NCBI RefSeq assembly: GCF_050433565.1
Contig: NZ_JBNPWZ010000008.1
Location: forward strand, 50,634 to 114,633
DNA from: Ornithinibacillus bavariensis
Lineage (GTDB): Bacteria > Bacillota > Bacilli > Bacillales > Amphibacillaceae
Reading direction: 5' to 3'
DNA: 64,000 nucleotides
A program made the position numbers and the translations under genes. How positions within the stretch are numbered: position 1 is the first letter of the stretch; every line of letters begins with the position of its first letter. Below are positions 7,942 through 16,351 of the stretch, one piece after another. A model generated the notes under the pieces. It was given only the letters and a program-made list of their open reading frames with translations. It searched no databases and was not told where the DNA came from.

Positions 7942-10392
7942 TTGTCACAGTCTGAAAAATATCTCGATTTACCACTAGAAGAAGTAATTGGTGATCGATT
8001 CGGTAGATATAGTAAATACATTATCCAGGATCGTGCACTACCAGATGCACGAGACGGATTAAAACCAGTACAACGTCGTATACTTTATGCGATGTTTCGA
8101 GAAAAGAATACTCATGATAAGCATTTTCGTAAATCGGCAAAAACTGTCGGTAATGTTATTGGTAATTATCATCCACATGGTGATACTTCCGTTTATGATG
8201 CTATGGTTCGTTTAAGTCAGGACTGGAAAATGCGAAATGTTTTAATTGAGATGCATGGTAATAATGGTAGCGTAGATGGTGACCCACCTGCAGCAATGCG
8301 TTATACAGAAGCAAGACTATCTAGCATCTCATCAGAATTGCTTCGCGATCTAAATAAAGAAACAGTTGATTTTGTTCCGAATTTTGATGATACGGATCAA
8401 GAGCCTGTTGTTTTACCAGCAAAATTTCCTAATTTACTCGTAAATGGGTCAACTGGAATCTCTGCTGGGTATGCTACCGATATCCCACCACATAATCTTG
8501 GTGAAGTTATTGATACGGTAATTAAACGTATTGATAACCCAAATAGTACAGTTGATCAATTAATGAAGTCAATTAAAGGCCCAGACTTTCCTACTGGTGG
8601 AATAATTCAAGGGATTGATGGAATTAAAAAAGCTTATGAAACTGGAAGAGGGAAAATTGTTCTTCGAGGCAAGGCGACAGTAGAACCACTTCGAGGAAAT
8701 AGAGAACAAATTGTTATTGATGAAATTCCCTTTGATGTTAACAAAGCAAATCTTGTAAAGAAAATAGATGAGCTTCGGTTTGATCGTAAGGTAGAAGGAA
8801 TTGCAGAGGTTCGTGATGAAACAGACCGAACTGGATTACGTATTGTAATTGAATTAAAAAAAGACGTAAATAGTGAAGGTGTTCTAAACTATCTTTATAA
8901 AAATACGGAATTGCAGATTGCGTACCATTTTAATATGGTAGCGATTCAAGACCGTACACCAAAGCTTCTATCTTTACCGGAAATGCTTGATGCTTATATT
9001 CTGCACCAAAAGGAAGTTGTAACAAGAGCAACACAATATGATTTAAAACATGCTAAAGATCGTGCACATATTGTTGAAGGGTTAATCAAGGCTATTTCCA
9101 TATTAGATGAGCTAATAGCAACCATTCGAGCTGCAAAAGATAAGCAGGATGCGAAGCGCTCTATTATGGCAAAATATGACTTTACCGAAAGACAAGCAGA
9201 AGCAATCGTTATGTTACAGCTTTATCGTTTAACCAATACAGATGTGACAGCTCTTGAACGTGAAGCGGATGAACTACGTTTAAAGATAGCTGAATACGAG
9301 TCTATTTTAGCTAGTGAAAAGAAGTTGTTTGATACAATCAAAACGGATTTAAAACAATTGAAAAAACAGTATGCCGACCGTCGTCGAACCATTATACAAG
9401 AGGAAATTGAAGAATTAACAATAGATATCGAAGTTACAGTAGCGAGTGAAGATGTTTTAATTTCCGTTACTAAGGAAGGTTATATTAAAAGGACAAGTTT
9501 ACGTTCTTATGCTGCTTCAAACGGTGAAGACCTTGCAATAAAAGAAGATGATTACTTAGTTGGGCTTATCGAAGCGAATACAACTGATAAAATTCTATTA
9601 TTTACGAATAAGGGTAAATACCTATATGTGCCGGTTTTTGAATTACCAGAAATTAGATGGAAGGATATTGGTCAACATATATCTAACATTGTTCCAATCG
9701 ATAAGGACGAATATATTGTTGAATGCATACCGGTACGAGAATTTAAGGAAGAAGAATACCTTATTTTCTTCACGAAGAACGGAATGATAAAACGAAGTGA
9801 ATTAAAGATTTATGAGGCACAACGATATTCGAAGGCCTTAATTGCTCTTAATCTTAAGCAGGGTGATGAGGTTGTTAGCGTTTGTCAGACGAAGGGATAT
9901 TCAGATGTATTCATTGCTACTCACAAGGGGTACGGACTTTGGTATCATGAAACAGAGGTACCTATTGTTGGACAACGAGCTGCTGGTGTAAAGGCCATTA
10001 ACTTGAAAGATGATGATTTTGTCATTAGTGGACAGGTTTTTGATGATTTATCCGAACCTTCTTTAGTGATAGTCACACAACGCGGTGCTGCCAAACGAAT
10101 GAAACTAAGGGAATTTGAGAAGACAACACGGGCAAAACGTGGTTTAATGATGCTACGTGAGCTAAAAAACAAACCTCACCGTATCGTTGGATTTTATGCA
10201 ACAAATAAAAATGATACGATTTGCTTCCAAACTGCTAAAGGAGAGACACACCATATTATTCCTTTTGAATTAGCCACAAGTGATCGAAGTAGTAATGGCT
10301 CCTTTATTATCGATTCTGACAAACAAGGAGAAGTTGTAGAGGTTTGGAAAGAAGCAAATTATGAAAAGCCGTTTGACCCAACTATTGATTAA
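7942..10392 (+). CDS. parC: DNA topoisomerase IV subunit A
   Basis: An 816-residue breakage-reunion subunit, with a TTG start behind GGGGGGAA. The catalytic tyrosine is in AAMRYTEARLS (Tyr about 121). The quinolone-determining stretch reads HPHGDTSVYDAMV, with Thr82 and Asp86 at the positions equivalent to Ser80 and Glu84 of S. aureus GrlA. The C-terminal half carries the beta-pinwheel repeats that wrap DNA. It pairs with parE and ends at a strong terminator. Confidence 0.97.
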   Translation: MSQSEKYLDLPLEEVIGDRFGRYSKYIIQDRALPDARDGLKPVQRRILYAMFREKNTHDKHFRKSAKTVGNVIGNYHPHGDTSVYDAMVRLSQDWKMRNVLIEMHGNNGSVDGDPPAAMRYTEARLSSISSELLRDLNKETVDFVPNFDDTDQEPVVLPAKFPNLLVNGSTGISAGYATDIPPHNLGEVIDTVIKRIDNPNSTVDQLMKSIKGPDFPTGGIIQGIDGIKKAYETGRGKIVLRGKATVEPLRGNREQIVIDEIPFDVNKANLVKKIDELRFDRKVEGIAEVRDETDRTGLRIVIELKKDVNSEGVLNYLYKNTELQIAYHFNMVAIQDRTPKLLSLPEMLDAYILHQKEVVTRATQYDLKHAKDRAHIVEGLIKAISILDELIATIRAAKDKQDAKRSIMAKYDFTERQAEAIVMLQLYRLTNTDVTALEREADELRLKIAEYESILASEKKLFDTIKTDLKQLKKQYADRRRTIIQEEIEELTIDIEVTVASEDVLISVTKEGYIKRTSLRSYAASNGEDLAIKEDDYLVGLIEANTTDKILLFTNKGKYLYVPVFELPEIRWKDIGQHISNIVPIDKDEYIVECIPVREFKEEEYLIFFTKNGMIKRSELKIYEAQRYSKALIALNLKQGDEVVSVCQTKGYSDVFIATHKGYGLWYHETEVPIVGQRAAGVKAINLKDDDFVISGQVFDDLSEPSLVIVTQRGAAKRMKLREFEKTTRAKRGLMMLRELKNKPHRIVGFYATNKNDTICFQTAKGETHHIIPFELATSDRSSNGSFIIDSDKQGEVVEVWKEANYEKPFDPTID

Positions 10393-10398
10393 TGTTTC

Positions 10399-10437
10399 GA
10401 AGACAGACTGTTGATGAAGCAGTCTGTCTTTTTTTAT
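10399..10437 (+). terminator. intrinsic terminator after parC
   Basis: AGACAGACTG (10401-10410) and CAGTCTGTCT (10420-10429) followed by seven T. Confidence 0.9.
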
Positions 10438-10538
10438 AGACTTTTTGTAAAGAATAAAAATATTTTATGGAAAATAAAGGGTTTTTATGTCGATTTGTAG
10501 AATTAATACTAGACAAATTCATTAGGAGGAAAAGTTTC

Positions 10539-10985
10539 ATGGAAAGTAAAAATTATGGGTTACCGATTTTAGGGGCATTACTAGCAGCTATCGTAGGGGG
10601 AGTTGTATGGGCATTAATCGCCATTATAACGGAATACGAAATTGGCATTGTTGCTTGGGCAATCGGTGGACTAACTGGTTATATCGTTTTCTACTTGGCA
10701 AAAGGAAGCGTAACCTCATTACATCAAGTAATTGCTGTAGTTGGAAGTTTAATTGGAATTTTACTAGGTAAATATTTTATATTAGGCTATTACTATGAGA
10801 ACAGTATTTCAGGCATATTTAATAGTGAGGTAATTATGCATTTTGGTGATAATATTTCTGTTTTGTTTGGTGGAATGGATATTGTTTTCGTCCTACTTGC
10901 AGTTGTTACTGCATGGCAGCTACCAGCTCAACTTGGTAGTAAGAACCAAACAACTGAACAGATTCAAGAGACCAAGGCGGAATAA
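10539..10985 (+). CDS. small integral membrane protein, unknown
   Basis: A 148-residue protein with about four hydrophobic segments: GLPILGALLAAIVGGVVWALIA; IVAWAIGGLTGYIVFY; QVIAVVGSLIGILLGKYFI; and VLFGGMDIVFVLLAVVTAW. A hydrophilic Gln/Lys/Glu tail follows. The start at 10539 is set by AGGAGG immediately upstream; a longer reading from 10467 has no ribosome site. It is monocistronic between two terminators. Similar proteins occur in Bacilli as hypotheticals; no function is proposed. Confidence 0.8.
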   Translation: MESKNYGLPILGALLAAIVGGVVWALIAIITEYEIGIVAWAIGGLTGYIVFYLAKGSVTSLHQVIAVVGSLIGILLGKYFILGYYYENSISGIFNSEVIMHFGDNISVLFGGMDIVFVLLAVVTAWQLPAQLGSKNQTTEQIQETKAE

Positions 10986-11017
10986 TAATTATATATTTTG
11001 GTATAATAAAAAAAATC

Positions 11018-11055
11018 AAACAGACTGCTAGACTTTTTTAGTAGTCTGTTTTTTA
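11018..11055 (+). terminator. intrinsic terminator
   Basis: AAACAGACTGCTAG pairs imperfectly with TAGTAGTCTGTTT around a T-rich loop, then TTTTT. Confidence 0.85.
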
Positions 11056-11107
11056 ATTAATATGAAGGCTAAAAAAAGATAAAAATTTATGGAATAGGTA
11101 ATATAGA

Positions 11108-11884
11108 ATGATAATTACAACAGCAGGGCGTGCTTCTAGTCCTCTATCACTAAAGGCTAAAAAGCTGGCCATAGAATATGGATTTTTGTATAGAGAAAGA
11201 AATAGTGAATCAATTGAAGCAATGAAAATTCAATTACAAGAACATATTATCGTCGTGGCAAAAAATGGTTTATTTATTTCACCTTTAAATAGTTCAACAC
11301 GTCTATTCTTTCATCCTAATTTAGCTATGGTAAGAGCAAAACGTGTTTTAAAAGGTGAGAATGATCCCCTTATCCAGACAGCAAAACTTAAGGAGGGGAT
11401 GAAGTTTCTCGATTGTACGCTGGGCTTAGCATCTGATAGTATTATTGCTAGTCTTGCTGTTGGTACTTCTGGTGCTGTAACGGGACTTGAAGGTAATGAC
11501 TTATTGTACTTGCTTGCAAGAGAAGGGTTAAAAGACTTTTCAACTGGAAATAGGGAAATCGATACTGCTATGAAAAGAATAAATGTCGTCAACATTGATC
11601 ATCTTGAATATTTACGACAAACTCCTGATAAATCCTATGATGTCGTATATTTTGATCCAATGTTTCAAGAAGCTATCGAATCTTCAAGTGGTATTAATTC
11701 CATACGCGAGCAAGCATTATGTACTGATATAAGCTCAGAGGTTATTACCGAAGCAAAACGAGTTGCAACGCAGTGTATCCTTATGAAGGACCACTATAAA
11801 AGTACGAGATTTAAAAGGCTTGGGTTCACACAGCATAGACGGAAAACATCCTTATTTCACTATGGGACTATAGAACTTTTATAG
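11108..11884 (+). CDS. class I SAM-dependent methyltransferase, RsmJ-like
   Basis: A 258-residue protein resembling the RsmJ/YhiQ family (16S rRNA m2G1516 methyltransferase of Gram-negatives). It opens with MIITTAGRASSPLSLKAKKL, has the SAM-loop region FLDCTLGLASDSIIASLAVG, and the active-site block VVYFDPMFQEAIESSSGI corresponds to the DPMFP motif of RsmJ. Homologues in Bacilli are annotated only as methyltransferases, so the exact rRNA target is inference. The ribosome site is weak (GGAATAGGTAATATAG). Confidence 0.75.
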   Translation: MIITTAGRASSPLSLKAKKLAIEYGFLYRERNSESIEAMKIQLQEHIIVVAKNGLFISPLNSSTRLFFHPNLAMVRAKRVLKGENDPLIQTAKLKEGMKFLDCTLGLASDSIIASLAVGTSGAVTGLEGNDLLYLLAREGLKDFSTGNREIDTAMKRINVVNIDHLEYLRQTPDKSYDVVYFDPMFQEAIESSSGINSIREQALCTDISSEVITEAKRVATQCILMKDHYKSTRFKRLGFTQHRRKTSLFHYGTIELL

Positions 11885-11954
11885 GTAACTTCTTCTTTTT
11901 AAATTCTGAAAAGTGTGATACGCTATAAATGAAAAAAGGAGAGGAGGGCTTCGA

Positions 11955-12524
11955 ACGGATCTCAGACAAAAAATCATTCATAATGCGCTACATTTATTTG
12001 AAAAATATGGCTTCCATGGTGTAACAGTAAACCAAATTGTAGAAAAAACTGGTGCATCAAAAGGTGGATTTTATCATCATTTTACGTCAAAGGATGAATT
12101 GCTTTTTGTCATTCACGATACATTTATTACGTATGTGCTTGAAAAAGCCTACATAGCAAAGAACACCTACGAATCTCCAACTAAAAAGTTACAAGCAATT
12201 ATAAAGAGCTTTGTACAAGTATTTGATTTGTATAAGCCACATATTTCTGTATTCTATCAGGAAAATGTTTACTTAAAATCAAATTATGAAGAATTGATTA
12301 AAGCAAAACGTGATCAGTTCAAGAATATTATCCTTGAAACCATTCGTGAGGGTAAGGCAAGTGGAGAATTTCGTCATGATCTTTCGGATGAAATTACCAG
12401 TATGGCAATACTTGGAATGGTAAACTGGACTTATAAGTGGTACCGTAAATCAGGAGAAAAATCAATTGACGAAATCGGTGACTTATATGTCGACCTAATC
12501 ATGAGATCAATAGTAAACGAGTAA
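11955..12524 (+). CDS. TetR-family regulator of the acyl-CoA operon, apparent ACG start
   Basis: A TetR-type repressor of about 189 residues. The reading frame carries a complete helix-turn-helix domain (DLRQKIIHNALHLFEKYGF, VTVNQIVEKTGASKGGFYHHF) far upstream of the first ATG/GTG/TTG codon in frame (TTG 12099). AGGAGGG at 11942-11948 is seven bases before an ACG codon at 11955, exactly where family members have Met followed by Asp-Leu-Arg-Gln-Lys. So initiation is at ACG, or an ATG has mutated. A palindromic TetR-like operator lies between this gene and the acyl-CoA dehydrogenase gene, suggesting it represses that operon in response to an acyl-CoA (inference). Confidence 0.8.
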   Translation, partial: TDLRQKIIHNALHLFEKYGFHGVTVNQIVEKTGASKGGFYHHFTSKDELLFVIHDTFITYVLEKAYIAKNTYESPTKKLQAIIKSFVQVFDLYKPHISVFYQENVYLKSNYEELIKAKRDQFKNIILETIREGKASGEFRHDLSDEITSMAILGMVNWTYKWYRKSGEKSIDEIGDLYVDLIMRSIVNE

Positions 12525-12525
12525 A

Positions 12526-12539
12526 TGTAAGCGCTCTAT
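12526..12539. promoter_or_regulatory. cre-like (CcpA) site
   Basis: TGTAAGCGCTCTAT matches the catabolite-responsive element consensus TGWAANCGNTNWCA except at the last two bases. It lies just upstream of the acyl-CoA operon. Sequence match only. Confidence 0.4.
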
Positions 12540-12582
12540 TTTGATAGAATACTAGTTTAGTAACACTTTTTTCTATTTTTAC

Positions 12583-12600
12583 AGACCAACCAGTCGGTCT
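12583..12600. promoter_or_regulatory. TetR-type palindromic operator
   Basis: AGACCAACCAGTCGGTCT is an inverted repeat (AGACCnACnnGTnGGTCT). It lies 26 bases before the first gene of the acyl-CoA operon and 58 bases after the TetR gene. It has the ACCnACnnGTnGGT form seen at many TetR-family operators. Confidence 0.75.
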
Positions 12601-12625
12601 ATCTACTGATTTAGGAGGGAAACAT

Positions 12626-13768
12626 ATGGATTTTAATTTAACCAAAGAACAATCCATGATTCGTAAAATGGTTCGAGATTTTGCTGAAGAAGTAATTAAG
12701 CCCAGAACAATTGAGATTGATAAGGAAGCTAAGTTTCCTTTGGATATTTTTAAACAAATGGGTGAGCTTGGTTTACTAGGGATTCCATTCCCAGAGAAAT
12801 ATGGTGGCTCAGGTGGCGACACATTATCCTACGCTATTGCTGTAGAGGAAATTGGCCGTGTTTGTGGTAGTACTGGTTTAAGCTATGCTGCAGCAGTATC
12901 TCTTGGTGCAAGCCCAATATATTATTTTGGAACAGAAGAGCAGAAGGAGAAATTTTTAACTCCTCTTGCAGAAGGAAAAGCCTTGGGTTCATTTGGATTA
13001 ACAGAACCAAATGCCGGATCAGATGCAGGAGGAACTAAAACGACTGCAATCATCGATGGTGATGATTTTGTCATAAATGGAGAAAAATGCTTTATTACGA
13101 ATGCAAGCTATGCCGAAACGTTAATTGTTACTGCAGTTACTGGTAAAAATGAAAAAGGTAGAAATATTATTTCCGCTATTATTGTTCCGACGAATGTGGA
13201 AGGAGTCAAAATAACAAGTAATTATGATAAGATGGGTGTTCGTGGTTCAGACACAGCTGAAATAGTTTTAGACAATGTACGTGTTCCAAGAACGAACCTT
13301 TTAGGCGATCCTGATAAAGGCTTTAGTCAATTCTTATACACGCTGGATGGTGGAAGAATTTCTATAGCTGCTTTAGGACTTGGAATTGCTCAAGCATCCC
13401 TAGAAAAAGCCTTACAATATGCTAAAGAAAGAAAGCAATTTGGGAAGTCTATTTCGAGCTTCCAAGCAATTCAATTTAAGCTTGCTGATATTGCAATGGA
13501 GGTGGAGCTTGCTCGAAATATGGTGTATAAAGCAGCATGGTTGAAGGATAATGACCAACCATTTACGAAAGAATCCGCCTATGCAAAATTATTTGCAACT
13601 GAAACAGCTTTCCGTGCAGCCAATCAGGCCATTCAAATACATGGTGGTTATGGATATATGCGTGAGTATGAGGTTGAACGATATTTACGGGACGCTAAAT
13701 TACTTGAAATCGGTGAGGGAACATCAGAAGTTCAACGACTAGTAATTGCTAGACAGTTAGGCTGTTAG
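12626..13768 (+). CDS. yngJ: acyl-CoA dehydrogenase (YngJ-like, probable short/branched-chain)
   Basis: A 380-residue FAD-dependent acyl-CoA dehydrogenase. The signatures GSFGLTEPNAGSDAGG (FAD/substrate), the QIHGGYGYMREYEVERYLRDAKL block and the EIGEGTSEVQR loop with the candidate catalytic Glu are all present. AGGAGGG precedes the ATG. It leads an operon with biotin carboxylase, biotin carrier, enoyl-CoA hydratase and carboxyltransferase, the arrangement of B. subtilis yngJ-yngE. That context suggests isovaleryl-CoA or a similar branched substrate in leucine breakdown. The substrate is inferred from context, not from active-site residues. Confidence 0.9.
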   Translation: MDFNLTKEQSMIRKMVRDFAEEVIKPRTIEIDKEAKFPLDIFKQMGELGLLGIPFPEKYGGSGGDTLSYAIAVEEIGRVCGSTGLSYAAAVSLGASPIYYFGTEEQKEKFLTPLAEGKALGSFGLTEPNAGSDAGGTKTTAIIDGDDFVINGEKCFITNASYAETLIVTAVTGKNEKGRNIISAIIVPTNVEGVKITSNYDKMGVRGSDTAEIVLDNVRVPRTNLLGDPDKGFSQFLYTLDGGRISIAALGLGIAQASLEKALQYAKERKQFGKSISSFQAIQFKLADIAMEVELARNMVYKAAWLKDNDQPFTKESAYAKLFATETAFRAANQAIQIHGGYGYMREYEVERYLRDAKLLEIGEGTSEVQRLVIARQLGC

Positions 13769-13803
13769 AAACTAGATTTCTTGATATGGTTAGGGGTGAA
13801 GTG

Positions 13804-15156
13804 ATGATCTCGAAAATACTGATTGCCAATCGAGGCGAAATAGCAGTAAGGATTATGAGAACGTGTAAAAAATTAGGAATTTCATCCGTTGCCGTTTATT
13901 CTGAGGCAGATAAAGCAGCACCATTTGTACAAATGGCTGATGAAAGCTATCTTTTAGGTCCTGCAAGGGTGAATGAGAGTTATTTAAACGTTGATAGGAT
14001 ATTAGATATAGCCAAAAGCTGTAGTGCAGATGCGATTCACCCGGGTTATGGTTTTTTGAGTGAAAATGGTAGTTTTGCCGAAAAATGTGAAGCATCTGGC
14101 ATTATATTTATCGGCCCAACTAGTCAAGTGATGGAAATGATGGGTAGTAAGATTGAAGCAAGAAAAGCAATGAAAGCGGCTAATATTCCAATAGTGCCAG
14201 GGACGGAGGATGCAGTTCATTCGAAAGAGGAAGCAATTGAAGTTGCTAAAAGTATTGGTTATCCTATTATGCTGAAAGCCTCAGCAGGTGGTGGCGGTAT
14301 TGGTATGCAAGTGGTACATTCCGATGAAGAGCTACTTAAGGCATTTGAGAATAACGCGAAGCGGGCGGAGAGCTTTTTCGGTGATGGAGCAATGTTTTTA
14401 GAGAAAAAGATTGATCATGCTCGTCATATAGAGATACAGATATTAGCAGATAAGTTTGGGAACGCTGTGCATTTGTTTGAACGGGAATGTTCCATCCAGC
14501 GAAGAAACCAAAAGGTTGTTGAAGAGGCACCCTCTCCTTTTCTATCGGAGACCACTCGTCAACGAATGGGAAAGGCTGCAGTAAACGCAGCTAAAGCTCT
14601 AGGGTATACCAATGCTGGAACGATTGAATTTTTAGTAGACGCGAACGAAAATTATTACTTTCTTGAAATGAATACTAGAATTCAAGTTGAACACCCAATA
14701 ACGGAAGAAATTACTGGTATTGATATTGTAGCGGAACAAATTAACATAGCAAATGGTAATAGCTTGTCTTTTAAGCAAGAAGATTTAACCATTAAGGGTC
14801 ATGCAATTGAAGCTAGAATTTACGCAGAGGATCCAAATACTTTTTTCCCATCTCCTGGACATATAACAGTATTTGATATACCTAAAGGAGAGAATATCCG
14901 GCTTGAGTCTGCAGTTACTAGTGATTATCAAGTAACACCTTTTTATGACCCAATGATTAGTAAGCTTATTGTTAAAGGCAATACAAGACAAGAAGCAATT
15001 CAATTACTTATACACACATTAGAAAAAACAAAGGTCGAAGGAATTAAGACGAACATCCCATTATTACTTGAGATTGCGCAACATCATGAATATCAAGCAG
15101 GTAATACAACAACAAGCTTTATAGTAGATTATCTTAGACCACTAAAAAGGAAGTAA
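13804..15156 (+). CDS. yngH: biotin carboxylase subunit (YngH-like)
   Basis: A 450-residue ATP-grasp biotin carboxylase that carboxylates the biotin on the partner carrier protein. It shows the typical start MISKILIANRGEIAVRIMRT, the glycine-rich ATP loop KASAGGGGIGMQ, ERECSIQRRNQKVVEEAPS and the EMNTRIQVEHPITEEITG active-site block. The ATG at 13804 is preferred over upstream in-frame codons because of the AGGGGTGAA site and the family N-terminus. The separate biotin carrier gene follows 18 bases later, so this is a split acyl-CoA carboxylase alpha subunit, not an ACC housekeeping pair. Confidence 0.93.
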   Translation: MISKILIANRGEIAVRIMRTCKKLGISSVAVYSEADKAAPFVQMADESYLLGPARVNESYLNVDRILDIAKSCSADAIHPGYGFLSENGSFAEKCEASGIIFIGPTSQVMEMMGSKIEARKAMKAANIPIVPGTEDAVHSKEEAIEVAKSIGYPIMLKASAGGGGIGMQVVHSDEELLKAFENNAKRAESFFGDGAMFLEKKIDHARHIEIQILADKFGNAVHLFERECSIQRRNQKVVEEAPSPFLSETTRQRMGKAAVNAAKALGYTNAGTIEFLVDANENYYFLEMNTRIQVEHPITEEITGIDIVAEQINIANGNSLSFKQEDLTIKGHAIEARIYAEDPNTFFPSPGHITVFDIPKGENIRLESAVTSDYQVTPFYDPMISKLIVKGNTRQEAIQLLIHTLEKTKVEGIKTNIPLLLEIAQHHEYQAGNTTTSFIVDYLRPLKRK

Positions 15157-15174
15157 CTGAAGGAGGAAATAAGG

Positions 15175-15387
15175 ATGGAAGAAGTAAGAGCAATGATGGC
15201 GGGTAATGTTTGGAAAATAGTCGTGACAGAGGGAGAAGCGGTCGAAGCTGATCAAGATATTGTCATTTTAGAATCGATGAAAATGGAAATTCCAATTGCT
15301 ACAGAGGATGGCGGTATTGTAAAAGAAATAAAGGTACAAGAAGGCGACTTTGTAAATGAAGGCGATTTAATTGCAGTGATTGAGTAA
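15175..15387 (+). CDS. yngHB: biotin/lipoyl attachment protein (YngHB-like)
   Basis: A 70-residue stand-alone biotin carrier. The acceptor lysine is in ILESMKMEIPI (Lys about 36), flanked by the two half-barrel repeats. The ATG follows GGAGGAAATAAGG. It carries CO2 from the YngH-like carboxylase to the YngE-like carboxyltransferase. About 168 bases without a recognisable gene separate it from the hydratase gene; B. subtilis has the HMG-CoA lyase gene yngG at this point. Confidence 0.93.
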   Translation: MEEVRAMMAGNVWKIVVTEGEAVEADQDIVILESMKMEIPIATEDGGIVKEIKVQEGDFVNEGDLIAVIE

Positions 15388-15555
15388 AATATGAAGTTGG
15401 AATATGCTATTAAATCCATTCAACATCAAATGAATTTCTTATTCAGCGTAGTATATTTTGGAACGGATTGGTTCCTCCATAATATTACATCGTATTAATT
15501 GTTGAGAAAATAGCACTGACTCAGTCTTTATACGCATTTAGGGGGTACTTACATT

Positions 15556-16335
15556 ATGGCCTTAGTAGAATTAAAAAGACTAGATCATCATATCGCCCTT
15601 GTAAAATTGAATAGGAGTGACGCTGCGAATGCTTTGTCAAAAGCGCTATTAGATGAGTTAAATGTAATGATAGATAGGGTCAATCAGGATAAAACCATTC
15701 ATTGTGTTATTGTTACTGGATCAGGTGAGAAGGCATTTTGTGCTGGTGCAGACCTAAAGGAAAGAAGAGGAATGTCAGATGATCAGGTAATCGAGACTGT
15801 TTCTTATATCGGAAAAACCATTTCAAAATTGGAAGCAATGGAAGTACCTGTCATAGCAGCTTTAAATGGTGTAGCCTTTGGTGGTGGATTGGAGTTAGCG
15901 CTTGCTTGTGATATTCGTATAGCAGCAGACGATATTAAATTAGGGTTGACTGAGACATCCTTGGCAATTATTCCAGGTGCTGGTGGAACACAACGTTTAC
16001 CTCGATTAATAGGTTTAGGACGTGCCAAGCAATTAATTTATACCGCAAAGGCGATTTCAGCAGAACAAGCATTAACCTATGGGATAGTGGAAGAGATTAT
16101 TTCAAAGAATGATCTGTTAGAGGCTACAATTTCCTTGGCAAAGTCTATTGCTAAAAATGGTCCCATAGCATTACGAATGGCGAAATCAGCTATTAACCAA
16201 GGAATGCAAGTGGATTTACCTTCTGGATTAGTAATAGAGCATGAATGCTATAAACAAACTATTCCAACCAAGGATAGAGTAGAGGGATTAGAGGCATTTA
16301 GGGAAAAGCGTTTACCAGTGTATCGAGGAGAATAA
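15556..16335 (+). CDS. yngF: enoyl-CoA hydratase/isomerase (YngF-like)
   Basis: A 259-residue crotonase-family protein. The oxyanion-hole segments FCAGADLKERRGMS and GVAFGGGLELALACD and the catalytic-region stretch LGLTETSLAIIPGAGGTQRLPR (Glu pair) are intact. By operon context it is probably a methylglutaconyl-CoA hydratase acting after methylcrotonyl-CoA carboxylase; this is inference. AGGGGGTA precedes the ATG. The next gene starts 17 bases after the stop. Confidence 0.9.
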   Translation: MALVELKRLDHHIALVKLNRSDAANALSKALLDELNVMIDRVNQDKTIHCVIVTGSGEKAFCAGADLKERRGMSDDQVIETVSYIGKTISKLEAMEVPVIAALNGVAFGGGLELALACDIRIAADDIKLGLTETSLAIIPGAGGTQRLPRLIGLGRAKQLIYTAKAISAEQALTYGIVEEIISKNDLLEATISLAKSIAKNGPIALRMAKSAINQGMQVDLPSGLVIEHECYKQTIPTKDRVEGLEAFREKRLPVYRGE

Positions 16336-16351
16336 AATAGGAGGTTTATCC

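Noticed and set aside
11929..12024. ATG at 11929 as the start of the TetR gene
   Set aside because: It is in a different frame (ends after about 30 codons at TAA) and lies inside the ribosome-site region of the TetR frame.
15388..15555. Remnant of yngG (HMG-CoA lyase)
   Set aside because: The gap lies at the right place, but no frame gives a lyase-like sequence.
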